Positions 8,142 to 16,549 of a stretch of 64,000 bases of DNA are shown one piece after another. The position numbers and the translations under genes are program-made. The first letter of the stretch is position 1; the number at the start of each line of letters is the position of its first letter. The notes under the pieces are model-generated. The model was given only the letters and a program-made list of their open reading frames with translations. It was not told the DNA's origin and did not search any database. Origin of the DNA: Shimazuella alba (GTDB lineage Bacteria > Bacillota > Bacilli > Thermoactinomycetales > Thermoactinomycetaceae); NCBI RefSeq assembly GCF_009831235.1, contig NZ_WUUL01000002.1, forward strand, positions 186,001-250,000. The letters run 5' to 3'.

Positions 8142-8279
8142 GCTCGATCCTCTCTATTTAAGATGATAGCAATTTACTATCATACTATTTAAAATTCTAC
8201 TAATAAAAGCAGTCGAATTCAAGAAAAACAAAATAAGATAAAAATTATAGTACATATTACTCTTTTCTATCCAAAAAAA

Positions 8280-8301
8280 AGCGGAGCCATTCAGCTCCAC
8301 T
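8280..8301 (-). terminator. Intrinsic terminator of the sugar transferase gene
   Basis: On the minus strand AGTGGAGC / GCTCCGCT (with a G-T pair) is followed by eight Ts, immediately after the stop at 8305. Confidence 0.85.
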
Positions 8302-8304
8302 TAT

Positions 8305-8949
8305 TTATCTTGCTCCATCACCAGTAAATACTACTTTAATGGTACGGAAAAAGATCTTGGTATCTAATTTAAAAGACTGTTTTTGAATGTAGTACATGTC
8401 CAAATCTAATTTCTCAGCTGGGGTCATTTCATAGCCACCGTTTACTTGTGCCCAACCTGTAAGACCAGGTTTTACCAATAGACGATTTTTAAAACCAGGG
8501 ATTTCTTTGTCAAATTGCTCAGTGAATACAGGACGTTCTGGACGAGGACCGATAAGGCTCATCTGTCCACTCAAAACATTAAACAGTTGAGGCAACTCGT
8601 CAATCCGCGTTTTGCGAATAAAACTTCCTACTTGAGTGACACGTGCATCATTCTTTGAAGCCCACTGCGGACCGTTCTTCTCAGCATCATTACGCATTGA
8701 TCTTAATTTCCATACATTAAATAGTTTACCGTTTTTCCCAACTCGTTCTTGTTTATAGAAGATCGAACCAGGTGACTCAAGTTTAATCGCAATCGCAGTG
8801 ACGAGAAGCACTGGCAATGTGACAACCAATAGCAAAAGGGAAAACATAAGTTCAAAGGATCGTTTCATTATAGGGTAAACGACCCCTTTGGCACTCATAT
8901 TTCCAAATAACATTTGGGATTGGTTATTCACCATTACTTTGGAACGCAT
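8305..8949 (-). CDS. Bacterial sugar transferase (undecaprenyl-phosphate hexose-1-phosphate transferase)
   Basis: A 214-residue short-form (PglC/WecP-like) polyprenyl-phosphate phosphoglycosyl transferase. One membrane segment spans about residues 28-55. Family motifs follow: GSIFYKQERVGKNGKLFNVW, KLRSMRNDAE, RIDELPQLFNVLSGQMSLIG, GPRPERP and PGLTGWAQVNG. It should start a surface polysaccharide repeat unit by moving a sugar phosphate to undecaprenyl phosphate at the inner membrane face. It is the last gene of the nucleotide-sugar cluster, but with its own promoter region and terminator. The adjacent pathway suggests a diacetamido sugar precursor, which is inference. Confidence 0.9.
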   Translation of the reverse strand: MRSKVMVNNQSQMLFGNMSAKGVVYPIMKRSFELMFSLLLLVVTLPVLLVTAIAIKLESPGSIFYKQERVGKNGKLFNVWKLRSMRNDAEKNGPQWASKNDARVTQVGSFIRKTRIDELPQLFNVLSGQMSLIGPRPERPVFTEQFDKEIPGFKNRLLVKPGLTGWAQVNGGYEMTPAEKLDLDMYYIQKQSFKLDTKIFFRTIKVVFTGDGAR

Positions 8950-9006
8950 CTCTTCACCACTCCTACTTTATATATATGTCCAATTTCATCTCTTTTCATT
9001 ACGAAA

Positions 9007-9022
9007 GTAACACGAATGTTAC
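9007..9022. promoter_or_regulatory. Palindrome GTAACA-N4-TGTTAC ahead of the sugar transferase gene
   Basis: GTAACACGAATGTTAC is a dyad with 6-bp arms. Further copies of the half-site (CTTGTAAC, TTGTTACAAT) lie within 80 bases. Similar TTACA-N5-TGTAA elements precede the oxidoreductase gene at 14315, suggesting a shared operator for the cluster. Confidence 0.4.
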
Positions 9023-9087
9023 AGGAATGTTTCATGACTTGTAACTTAGTATAAGTCAGATGTAATAAAAGCACAAGAGGTTATTTG

Positions 9088-10020
9088 TTACAATATTTTT
9101 GTGGAATGTTGTCCAAGGTAATAGTGATATGTTTTCTGCAATCCATCTGCCAATGAGATGATGGGAGCCCAGTTTAATCCGGTCTTTGCTTTCTCTACCG
9201 TAAAATAACTATGCTTGATATCCCCAAGTCTTTCCGATTCATAAATAGTCTCTAATGAATAGCCACTTATTTGTTGCAGCTTCTCAACTAGCTGATTTAG
9301 CGTTGTATGTATACCTGTTCCAATATTAAACACTTCATTATCCCCTGCTTCTAAAGCGGCAACATTTGCCTTGGCTACATCTTCCACATATATATAATCT
9401 CTTGTTTGTTCTCCATCACCAAAAATGAGAAATGCATTCTGGTCAATTGCCTTATCAATAAAAATAGAGATAACTCCGCCCTCACCTTTTGGATCTTGGC
9501 GAATTCCGTATACATTTGCATAGCGCAAAATCGTGTATTTCAATCCATATAACTCTTCATACACACGTAAATATTGCTCTGGTGTATACTTGGAGATGCC
9601 ATACCCAGAGAGAGGTCCAACCGGGTGTTTTTCATCTATTGGAACATATTGTGGATCACCGTAAACAGCAGCAGAAGAAGCGTAAATAAATTTCTTTACT
9701 CCATGAAGCCGTGCCGCCTCTAGCAAGTTAATCGTACCTAAAATATTCATATGAGCATCATAAACTGGTTCCAAAACAGAAGTTTGCACAACAGTTTGAG
9801 CGGCCTGGTGAATGACAATATCTGGTTTCTCTTGTTCAAATACATCTCGGATCTTGGCATTTTCCATATCTATACGATAAAATGCTGCCTCTGGATGTAG
9901 ATTAGTCTCTTTTCCAGTAGACATGTTATCAACAATTACCACTTGATGACCCTTAGCAAATAATTGATCTACTATATGAGAACCAATAAATCCAGCTCCA
10001 CCTGTAACGAGTACCTTCAT
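9088..10020 (-). CDS. NAD-dependent sugar-nucleotide epimerase/dehydratase (GalE/WbpP-like)
   Basis: A 310-residue extended SDR enzyme with glycine motif GGAGFIGSH at the N-terminus, SSAAVYG, and the catalytic YxxxK in YGISKYTPEQYL. The start is ATG 10020 with GAGGAG at 8 bases; the frame is open for 19 more codons but those overlap a terminator. It probably interconverts UDP-sugars at C4 in the cytoplasm, for example UDP-Glc/Gal or UDP-GlcNAc/GalNAc; the sequence alone does not fix the substrate. It sits between the acetyltransferase and the sugar transferase in the cluster. Confidence 0.85.
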   Translation of the reverse strand: MKVLVTGGAGFIGSHIVDQLFAKGHQVVIVDNMSTGKETNLHPEAAFYRIDMENAKIRDVFEQEKPDIVIHQAAQTVVQTSVLEPVYDAHMNILGTINLLEAARLHGVKKFIYASSAAVYGDPQYVPIDEKHPVGPLSGYGISKYTPEQYLRVYEELYGLKYTILRYANVYGIRQDPKGEGGVISIFIDKAIDQNAFLIFGDGEQTRDYIYVEDVAKANVAALEAGDNEVFNIGTGIHTTLNQLVEKLQQISGYSLETIYESERLGDIKHSYFTVEKAKTGLNWAPIISLADGLQKTYHYYLGQHSTKIL

Positions 10021-10046
10021 CTCTATCACTCCTCTCTTATAAAAAT

Positions 10047-10072
10047 GGGAACAAGTCATTTGTCTTGTTCCC
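10047..10072 (-). terminator. Intercistronic terminator within the nucleotide-sugar cluster
   Basis: GGGAACAAG / CTTGTTCCC form a perfect 9-bp stem followed on the minus strand by ATTTTTAT. It lies just upstream of the epimerase ribosome site, so it probably attenuates the last genes relative to the acetyltransferase. Confidence 0.75.
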
Positions 10073-10082
10073 TTCACTTGTA

Positions 10083-10829
10083 TTACCCTTGGTTTTCCAA
10101 TTTTTCTCTGTCTGGTACTTCACGCAAGGTACGCGCAGGAACACCAACATATACTTTTGCTGCTTCTGTATCTTTGTTAACCAATGCACCTGCGGCAATA
10201 AAGCTCTCTTCCTCAATGGTGATTCCTGGCAATAAGATAGAGGCTCCTCCAACTCGCGCACCTTTTTTAATTAGTGGACCACGAACCAATTTAAATCGTT
10301 CTTTGGTACGACCCATAAAATTGTCATTTGTTGTGGTTACAGTAGGTGCTATAAATACTCGTTCTTCAATGGTTGTATAAGCAGTGATATATGCGTTGGT
10401 TTGAATCTTGGTGTAAGAACCGATCTCTACCTGATTCTCCACTGCAACACCACGCCCTACGACAACATTGTTTCCAATCGTAACTTTTTCTCGAATGGAT
10501 GCTTGATCCCCGACCATTACTTCTTTGCCAAGGGTACTTCCTCGATACAATACCGTATTAGCTCCAAGTGTTGTCCCCTCACCGATCTGTAGTGCTGGTA
10601 AGCTAGCCTCCACCTTTACAGTTGAAGCCTTAGCTGGTCTAGGCCAACGCCCTACTACGCAATTGTCGGAAATAAAAACATGAGAGCCGATAACCGTATC
10701 TGCATGAATGGTAACATTGTTTCCAATTGTGACATTGTCCCCAATAACAGCACCTTCTTCGATAACTGAGAAGTAACCGATCGTGACATTTTGCCCCAAT
10801 TTTACTGTGTCATGAATGTAATGTTTCAT
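10083..10829 (-). CDS. Hexapeptide-repeat N-acetyltransferase (WbpD-like)
   Basis: A 248-residue left-handed beta-helix acyltransferase. Isoleucine-patch repeats run through most of the length (for example VIGDNVTIGNNVTIHADTVI), with the loop and C-terminal NDNFMGR and GVPARTL features typical of nucleotide-sugar acetyltransferases. In context with WbpA-, WbpE- and WbpB-like genes it should acetylate the 3-amino group of UDP-2-acetamido-3-amino-2,3-dideoxy-glucuronate (inference). It is longer than single-domain WbpD proteins (about 190 residues), so it may have extra coils. Start ATG with AGGTG upstream. Confidence 0.82.
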   Translation of the reverse strand: MKHYIHDTVKLGQNVTIGYFSVIEEGAVIGDNVTIGNNVTIHADTVIGSHVFISDNCVVGRWPRPAKASTVKVEASLPALQIGEGTTLGANTVLYRGSTLGKEVMVGDQASIREKVTIGNNVVVGRGVAVENQVEIGSYTKIQTNAYITAYTTIEERVFIAPTVTTTNDNFMGRTKERFKLVRGPLIKKGARVGGASILLPGITIEEESFIAAGALVNKDTEAAKVYVGVPARTLREVPDREKLENQG

Positions 10830-10842
10830 CGGACACCTACTT

Positions 10843-12150
10843 TTACAGTTTTTCGTAATACGCTTTGATGCTCTTTATATCTTTCATTGCATTTCTCGTA
10901 TCAAAAATAACAGAAGACATATCCCCTATTTGTTGATAGTCAAACGCAGAATGATCCGTTGTAATCAATACCAAATCTGCTTCTTTCAGTTTTTCTTCTG
11001 TTAAAGCAACCGTTTCATAATTTTTATTGTCTAAACGGAAAGAAGAAATATGTGGATCTACCAACTCAAAGTTTGCTTCATAGCTTTCTAACAACTTAAT
11101 AATTTCCATCACAGGTGATTCACGATAGTCATCGATATCTTTCTTGTAAGCAACACCGAGTACCAACACTTTTGCACCGCTGAGTGATTTTTGGTAACGA
11201 TTTAAAATCTTCATTGTGCGGTCTACAACAAAGTTTGGCATTTCGTTATTAATCTCACCAGCCACTTCGATCAGGCGGGTATGGTAGTTATATTCACGAG
11301 CTTTCCAAGTGAGATAAAAAGGATCGATCGGAATACAGTGACCCCCTAAACCTGGACCAGGATAAAACGCCATAAAACCATAAGGTTTTGTTTTTGCTGC
11401 TTCGATAACTTCCCACAAATCAATTCCCATCTTGTTACAAAGAATTGCCATTTCGTTCGCAAGCCCGATGTTAATATTACGGAAAGTATTTTCTAAGATC
11501 TTCTCCATCTCCGCAATTTTAGGGCTGGAAACTTCGTGAACATCTCCTTCCAAAACGCTGCGGTACATGGCAGCAGCTACTTTGGTACAGGTTGGAGATA
11601 CTCCGCCTACTACTTTTGGAGTGTTTTTCGTGTTAAATGTTTTGTTACCTGGATCTACACGCTCAGGTGAATAAGCTAAGTAAAAATCTTCTCCTACTTT
11701 TAATCCAGTACCTTCAAGAATAGGTTGCAAAACTTCTTCTGTTGTTCCTGGATAGGTGGTACTTTCTAGAACAACAAGCATATTTGGATGAAGAAACTTG
11801 GCAATTTCCTTACCTGATGCTTCCACATAAGTGGTATCAGGTTGTTGATATTTATCAAGTGGTGTAGGCACACAAATGGCAACTGCATCTACTTCGGCAA
11901 TTTTGGAGTAATCGACCGTAGCGCTCAGTTGACCAGATTGAATAATCTGTTTCAACTCTTCATCTACGACATCCCCAATATAGTTAATTCCATCATTAAC
12001 CATATCTACTCGTTTTTGTTGAACATCAAAACCAATTACTTTATATCCAGCTTTTGCTTTTTCGACAGCGAGGGGAAGACCCACATAACCGAGTCCTACA
12101 ACCCCAATCACTGCATTTTTTGACTCAATTTTCTCGAGCAAACTACCCAC
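10843..12150 (-). CDS. Nucleotide sugar dehydrogenase (UDP-GlcNAc 6-dehydrogenase, WbpA-like)
   Basis: A 435-residue UDP-glucose/GDP-mannose dehydrogenase family enzyme. It has an N-terminal Rossmann motif GVVGLGYVGLPLA, a middle domain with the active-site cysteine in GLGGHCIPIDPFYLTWKA, and a C-terminal UDP-binding domain with LVLGVAYKKDIDDYRESP. It oxidises the C6 hydroxyl of a UDP-sugar to a uronic acid in the cytoplasm using NAD. The neighbours identify it as the WbpA-type enzyme acting on UDP-GlcNAc. Start is GTG 12150 with AAAGGA upstream. It lies 14 bases downstream of the aminotransferase. Confidence 0.92.
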   Translation of the reverse strand: MGSLLEKIESKNAVIGVVGLGYVGLPLAVEKAKAGYKVIGFDVQQKRVDMVNDGINYIGDVVDEELKQIIQSGQLSATVDYSKIAEVDAVAICVPTPLDKYQQPDTTYVEASGKEIAKFLHPNMLVVLESTTYPGTTEEVLQPILEGTGLKVGEDFYLAYSPERVDPGNKTFNTKNTPKVVGGVSPTCTKVAAAMYRSVLEGDVHEVSSPKIAEMEKILENTFRNINIGLANEMAILCNKMGIDLWEVIEAAKTKPYGFMAFYPGPGLGGHCIPIDPFYLTWKAREYNYHTRLIEVAGEINNEMPNFVVDRTMKILNRYQKSLSGAKVLVLGVAYKKDIDDYRESPVMEIIKLLESYEANFELVDPHISSFRLDNKNYETVALTEEKLKEADLVLITTDHSAFDYQQIGDMSSVIFDTRNAMKDIKSIKAYYEKL

Positions 12151-12164
12151 GAGCGATCATTCCT

Positions 12165-13268
12165 TTACTCAAAATAATTACGTACAACCGCAACAATGTG
12201 ATCGATGGTTTCTTCTGACAACTCTGGATAAAGAGGGAGTGCAAATATTTTCTGGGAAATAGTTTCAGCGTTTGGCATATCTCCCTTTTTGTACCCTAAA
12301 TCTTTATAGACTTCTTGTAAGTGAAGTGGTAATGGATAATAAATACCGGATGCAATGCCATTCTCTTTCAAATGAGCCATCAAGCCCTCACGGTCTTCTG
12401 TTTGCACATTGTACAAATGATAAATATGTTTCCGGTCCTCTGCATGAAAAGGAGTTACTACTGGGAGTTCCGCAAGCTTTTTATTGTAATAAGCTGCTTT
12501 TTCTGCGCGAGCATTATTCCAATCGTCCAAATGACGCAATTTAATTCGGAGAGCTGCAGCTTGAATTTCATCCAAGCGACTATTATAACCAATCATGCTG
12601 TGATAATATTTCGGGCTACTTCCATGTACACGTAAAATACGCAGTTTTGCTGCCAGTTCATCATCATTGGTAACGATCATTCCGCCATCCCCATACCCAC
12701 CAAGGTTTTTGGTCGGGAAGAAGGAAAATGTCGCTGCATGTCCCCAAGAACCGATTCTTTTTCCTTTGTACTCAGAACCAATAGCTTGAGCTGCATCTTC
12801 CAACACAAAGATATCATGCTGATCTGCAAGTTCCATAATTTCATCCATCTGAGCTGGTTGCCCAAAAATATGAACAGGGATAATTGCTTTGGTTTTTGGT
12901 GTAATAGCCTTTTTCAGTTGTTCTACATCGAGGTTATATGTTTTTGGATCAATGTCTACAAATACTGGTGTGGCTTTTAACTGTGAAACAACTTCAGCAG
13001 ATGCAAAGAAGGTAAAAGGTGTAGTAATTACTTCATCTCCTGCTTTCACACCAGCAGCATCCAATGCCAATTGAAGTGCATCTGTACCATTACCAACTCC
13101 AATTGCATGTTTTACACCACAATACTCAGCTATTTCAGCTTCTAATGCTTTTGTTTCTGGTCCTAAAATGTAATGTCCACTTTCTAACACACGATCTATT
13201 GCATCACGTACTTCGTTTCGAATACCTTTATATTGTTGGGTTAGATCAAGTAAAGGAATTTTATTCAT
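12165..13268 (-). CDS. DegT/DnrJ/EryC1/StrS aminotransferase (WbpE-like)
   Basis: A 367-residue PLP-dependent sugar aminotransferase. The PLP lysine is in SFFPTKNLGGYGDGG (about residue 187), and VLEDAAQAIGSEY carries the family aspartate. It should transaminate the 3-keto sugar made by the neighbouring Gfo/Idh oxidoreductase, giving UDP-2-acetamido-3-amino-glucuronate. The ATG follows the upstream gene's TAA directly, and its ribosome site AAGGAG lies inside that gene. Confidence 0.92.
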   Translation of the reverse strand: MNKIPLLDLTQQYKGIRNEVRDAIDRVLESGHYILGPETKALEAEIAEYCGVKHAIGVGNGTDALQLALDAAGVKAGDEVITTPFTFFASAEVVSQLKATPVFVDIDPKTYNLDVEQLKKAITPKTKAIIPVHIFGQPAQMDEIMELADQHDIFVLEDAAQAIGSEYKGKRIGSWGHAATFSFFPTKNLGGYGDGGMIVTNDDELAAKLRILRVHGSSPKYYHSMIGYNSRLDEIQAAALRIKLRHLDDWNNARAEKAAYYNKKLAELPVVTPFHAEDRKHIYHLYNVQTEDREGLMAHLKENGIASGIYYPLPLHLQEVYKDLGYKKGDMPNAETISQKIFALPLYPELSEETIDHIVAVVRNYFE

Positions 13269-14315
13269 TTATCTAGTAGCTCCTTCATGGGATTTTAGTA
13301 AATCATCCATACGCACAGGTTTCCCTGTTTCTGCCGATTGTTGACAAGCTATAACAAATGCCAATGCTTCTCTACCTTCTTTTCCAGAGACAACAGGAAT
13401 GTAATCTTGAGCGATAGCATTCGTCATATCTTGGATAATACATTCATGTCCTGGAATCCCAAATGGATCTTGCGCAATTTGCTCAATTGTTTGTTGTTTT
13501 TCTTCTTCTGTAAGCCCAGCGAAATCCCAAGTTTTTATCCAGTTTGCATTAGGGCCGCTAATCGTGGCAGTTCCCGTTTCTCCAAAAATAGAGAGGGACT
13601 CTTCTAGGTTTTTGGGATAAATGGTGACAGCTGCTTCTAACACTCCCAATGCTCCACTTTTAAAGCGAATAACAGATAAAGATGTGTCCTCAGCTTCAAT
13701 ATCTCGAATACGTGTTGCATTGTAAGAACTTACTTCTTCAATATCCCCCATCATCCAAAGCATGAGGTCCATATTATGAATTGCTTGATTCATCAATACT
13801 CCGCCATCCATCGCTTTGGTTCCACGCCATGGAGCCTGATCATAGTAAGCCTGATTTCGGTTCCATCGTACCGTAGCATTAGCATGTCCAATTTTCCCAA
13901 AGGAGCCTTTATCTAACTGCTTTCTAAGCTCAATAATTGCGGGTCGGAATCGATTCGGATGGATAACTGCCATTTTTACATTGTTTTTTTCGCATGCTTC
14001 TATCATTGCATTTGCGTCTTCGAGTGTAAGTGCCATTGGCTTTTCCACTACAACATGTTTTTTTGCTTCTGCAACTTGAATAGTTAGTACTTTATGTAGT
14101 CCACTTGGGGTACAAATGGAAACAACATCTACTAGGTCAGCTTGTAACATATCTTGTAAATCCAAAAAACCTTGGACGCCGTCTGTAACAAATTCCTGTA
14201 AACGTTCTTCATTGGTATCGCACACAGCAGTCAATACCGCTCCATCCACGTTCGCAATCGCTTGCACGTGTTTTTTAGCAATGTGACCGCAACCTACTAT
14301 TCCATAGCGGATCAA
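13269..14315 (-). CDS. Gfo/Idh/MocA-family oxidoreductase (WbpB-like)
   Basis: A 348-residue NAD-dependent sugar-nucleotide 3-dehydrogenase. It has the Rossmann motif GIVGCGHIAKKH at the N-terminus, the family EKP in VVVEKPMALT, and the catalytic histidine in NQAIHNMDLMLWM. It should oxidise C3 of UDP-GlcNAcA before transamination. The start is TTG 14315, with AGAGGG seven bases upstream. First gene of the WbpB-E-A-D set; its upstream region carries repeated TTACA/TGTAA elements. Confidence 0.9.
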   Translation of the reverse strand: MIRYGIVGCGHIAKKHVQAIANVDGAVLTAVCDTNEERLQEFVTDGVQGFLDLQDMLQADLVDVVSICTPSGLHKVLTIQVAEAKKHVVVEKPMALTLEDANAMIEACEKNNVKMAVIHPNRFRPAIIELRKQLDKGSFGKIGHANATVRWNRNQAYYDQAPWRGTKAMDGGVLMNQAIHNMDLMLWMMGDIEEVSSYNATRIRDIEAEDTSLSVIRFKSGALGVLEAAVTIYPKNLEESLSIFGETGTATISGPNANWIKTWDFAGLTEEEKQQTIEQIAQDPFGIPGHECIIQDMTNAIAQDYIPVVSGKEGREALAFVIACQQSAETGKPVRMDDLLKSHEGATR

Positions 14316-14345
14316 TTTATTTCCCTCTTTCCAAGCAGCATTAAT

Positions 14346-14373
14346 ATTACAACAACATTACAACCAATGTAAC
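14346..14373. promoter_or_regulatory. Repeated TTACAAC / TTACA-N5-TGTAA elements upstream of the nucleotide-sugar operon
   Basis: Two direct ATTACAAC copies (14346-14353, 14357-14364) overlap a dyad TTACAACCAATGTAA (14359-14373). They resemble the GTAACA elements near 9007, so a common regulator is possible. Confidence 0.4.
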
Positions 14374-14439
14374 ATAAATGAAATGTTTTTGGTATAGTTG
14401 CAAAAAAAAGACACACTTATTTTTGTGATTTCCTATGTA

Positions 14440-14889
14440 TTACGAATTTGTATTAGTATCTCCGTCCATGATGGCAAACATGATTTCTCCATCAGCGACT
14501 ACCTTATCGCCTACGCGGGCAACTGCATTTCCTTTACCCATTTTCCCACGAAGGCGAGTCATTTCAACTTCTAAGTGAAGAACATCACCAGGTTTTACTT
14601 GGCCACGAAAACGCACTCGGTCAATGCCTGCAAAAAAGGCTATTTTCCCTTTATACTCTTCTAGTACCAGAATAGAGCAAGCTCCCACTTGAGCCAATGC
14701 TTCCACAATTAAAACACCTGGCATTACAGGGTACTCAGGAAAATGACCTTGAAAAAAGGACTCGTTCATCGTAACATTTTTGATTCCAACAGCTTTTTTC
14801 GCTGGAATTACCTCTATGATTTTATCAATCAATAAAAAAGGGTAGCGATGAGGTATTACCTCTTGAATCTTGTTAATATCCCATTCCAT
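14440..14889 (-). CDS. fabZ: 3-hydroxyacyl-ACP dehydratase FabZ
   Basis: A 149-residue hot-dog-fold enzyme of type II fatty acid synthesis. The catalytic histidine is in [10 protein letters not shown] and the glutamate in [12 protein letters not shown] choose ATG 14889 ([11 protein letters not shown]) because AGGAGTGG precedes it; nine further upstream codons are open but have no such site. Its place near spoIIID/murA matches the usual Bacillales neighbourhood, although mbl and flhO/P are missing here. Confidence 0.94.
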   Translation of the reverse strand: MEWDINKIQEVIPHRYPFLLIDKIIEVIPAKKAVGIKNVTMNESFFQGHFPEYPVMPGVLIVEALAQVGACSILVLEEYKGKIAFFAGIDRVRFRGQVKPGDVLHLEVEMTRLRGKMGKGNAVARVGDKVVADGEIMFAIMDGDTNTNS

Positions 14890-14969
14890 TAAAATACCAC
14901 TCCTATCTTTCTCCAATCACACTCCGCTACAGTTTAGCACACGTAACCAAGCATGACGAGCTAGGGCCA

Positions 14970-15497
14970 TTATGGAGAATCATTTTTATTTGCCGATCGA
15001 ATTAGTACAAAGTAAATGAGTGTTGTTAAGTAGGACAGACCAATGACAAACCAAAGGAATGTTTGTGCACCAGTAACAGAGAAAAGCAATGCAAACAGAG
15101 CCACATAAAAAAGAACGGTGGTCAATTTGCCCATTACATTGGCAGGGATTGTTTTCTTCCCTTTTAAGTGGAATAAAGTGGAATAGAGAATCATGGAAAT
15201 ATCACGCAAAAAGACAGCGAATGCTGCCCATAAACTAATTTTATGTGTAATCAGAAGTGACAAAAATACTGCGATAATCATTAATTTATCCGCTAAGGGA
15301 TCAAGAAGACTTCCTATTTCTGTTATCAAATTATAACGCCTAGCTAAGTATCCATCCACCACATCCGTTATCCCTGCAAGTAAAATGATCGCTACAGACC
15401 AATACAATTTACTTGGTGCATCAGAAAAATACACGATTAGATAGGTAGGGACTAAGAAAAAGCGAAAAATAGTAAGGATATTTGGCACGTTTATCAT
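14970..15497 (-). CDS. CDP-alcohol phosphatidyltransferase (PgsA-like)
   Basis: A 175-residue membrane enzyme with the CDP-alcohol signature D-G-x2-A-R-x8-G-x3-D-x3-D readable in DVVDGYLARRYNLITEIGSL followed by LDPLADK. About five hydrophobic segments are visible. The size and N-terminus (MINVPNILTIFRFFLVP) fit phosphatidylglycerophosphate synthase, which starts phosphatidylglycerol synthesis. A second copy elsewhere is likely in this type of genome, so I leave the symbol blank. Confidence 0.87.
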   Translation of the reverse strand: MINVPNILTIFRFFLVPTYLIVYFSDAPSKLYWSVAIILLAGITDVVDGYLARRYNLITEIGSLLDPLADKLMIIAVFLSLLITHKISLWAAFAVFLRDISMILYSTLFHLKGKKTIPANVMGKLTTVLFYVALFALLFSVTGAQTFLWFVIGLSYLTTLIYFVLIRSANKNDSP

Positions 15498-15526
15498 CTA
15501 AGACCCTCCAGCCTACCACAAAGAAT

Positions 15527-15556
15527 CCCGTCTTTGTGGCAATTCACACAGACGGG
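15527..15556. terminator. Hairpin between EpuA-domain and PgsA-like genes
   Basis: CCCGTCT / AGACGGG with an inner GTG/CAC extension. The T-run is on the plus-strand side, so its role for the minus-strand genes is uncertain; it may limit read-through or stabilise mRNA. Confidence 0.55.
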
Positions 15557-15561
15557 TTTTT

Positions 15562-16278
15562 TTAGCTATAAATTAAATTATAAACATGAATCCACATACT
15601 TATATCGAATATATCGCCCACCGGCTGACCGCCAACTACCGCGTGACCAATAATCAAACTAACAAATAAAACAATAACCAAGAGTGCAGGTAATCCAACA
15701 ATCCAAATCGTTCGCTTTAGCCATCTATTATTAGAACGATCTTCTAATTCATCATTTTCTTCATCGTCCACTTCATCTTCAAATTTGTTATATGGCCGAT
15801 GACTGTGCTCCTGCTGAGAAATAGTGTGGAGTTCTTCTTCTAGCTTTTGCGGATTTAACGCATTCAATTCCTGTTCGATAGCTTTTAATTGTTCTGCATC
15901 AAATTCATATGTTTTAAAATCGATTGGGGTAAGTGTATCCTCTATGTTTGCTAGTGGGTCTTTTTTCTTGTCTTTCTGGTTTTCTTTTTCATCATGAGAG
16001 GAGATGTGTGACTCCTGTTCTTTTTCTACTTCTAACAATGTAGCAGATATTTCCGAGTGAACACTATTTTTTTCAGAAGTGTTTTCCTTGTTATCCTTTT
16101 TTTCGTTACTATCTTTATCGGTTAGTTCTTTTTCTTTCTCTTGCTGTTCTTTCTCTTGCTGTTCTCTCTCTTGCTGTTCCTTACTCCACTTTAGTTCCCC
16201 TACTGGTAAACGAGTTTCCTCTTGCTCTTCTTTTACTTCCGTTTTCTTTATATCCTTTTTATCTTCTGATTGACTCAT
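15562..16278 (-). CDS. EpuA-domain membrane protein with long charged N-terminal region
   Basis: A 238-residue protein. Residues 1-185 are highly charged Glu/Lys/Gln sequence with short EQQEKEQQEKE repeats, likely disordered or coiled-coil and cytoplasmic. One membrane helix (about 188-212) is followed by a short extracytoplasmic tail. HAVVGGQPVGDIFDISMWIH matches the EpuA family (often annotated as DNA-directed RNA polymerase subunit beta, PF11772), whose usual form is a short protein near this locus. The polymerase label has little functional basis. Downstream of spoIIID as in related genomes. Confidence 0.75.
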   Translation of the reverse strand: MSQSEDKKDIKKTEVKEEQEETRLPVGELKWSKEQQEREQQEKEQQEKEKELTDKDSNEKKDNKENTSEKNSVHSEISATLLEVEKEQESHISSHDEKENQKDKKKDPLANIEDTLTPIDFKTYEFDAEQLKAIEQELNALNPQKLEEELHTISQQEHSHRPYNKFEDEVDDEENDELEDRSNNRWLKRTIWIVGLPALLVIVLFVSLIIGHAVVGGQPVGDIFDISMWIHVYNLIYS

Positions 16279-16480
16279 CTGATATACCTCTCCAATTTAC
16301 AAATAAGCTTGTCCATGATATTTACCTAACAAAAATATAACAAAGCATCCCTTCATTCGTCTACTAACACCCGTGAATATTGTATTATATATTCTACTTA
16401 CAATGTCTTCCAAAAACTTTTCCAACCTCTGCTCCGTTGGATGCTTATAGTGGGTTGTCAAATATTTTACCATATAATTA

Positions 16481-16530
16481 GAAGGTCGGAGAGAAGATGA
16501 TTATGTAAATTTTGAATACAACCGACCTTC
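16481..16530 (-). terminator. Possible terminator hairpin after spoIIID
   Basis: A perfect 9-bp stem GAAGGTCGG / CCGACCTTC with a 32-base loop lies just past the spoIIID stop. There is no strong U-tract, so confidence is limited. Confidence 0.4.
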
Positions 16531-16549
16531 TTAATTGTGAATATATTAT

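Noticed and set aside
16079-16273. Plus-strand Ser/Phe-rich frame
   Set aside because: Antisense of the Glu/Lys repeats of the EpuA-domain protein; low-complexity shadow.
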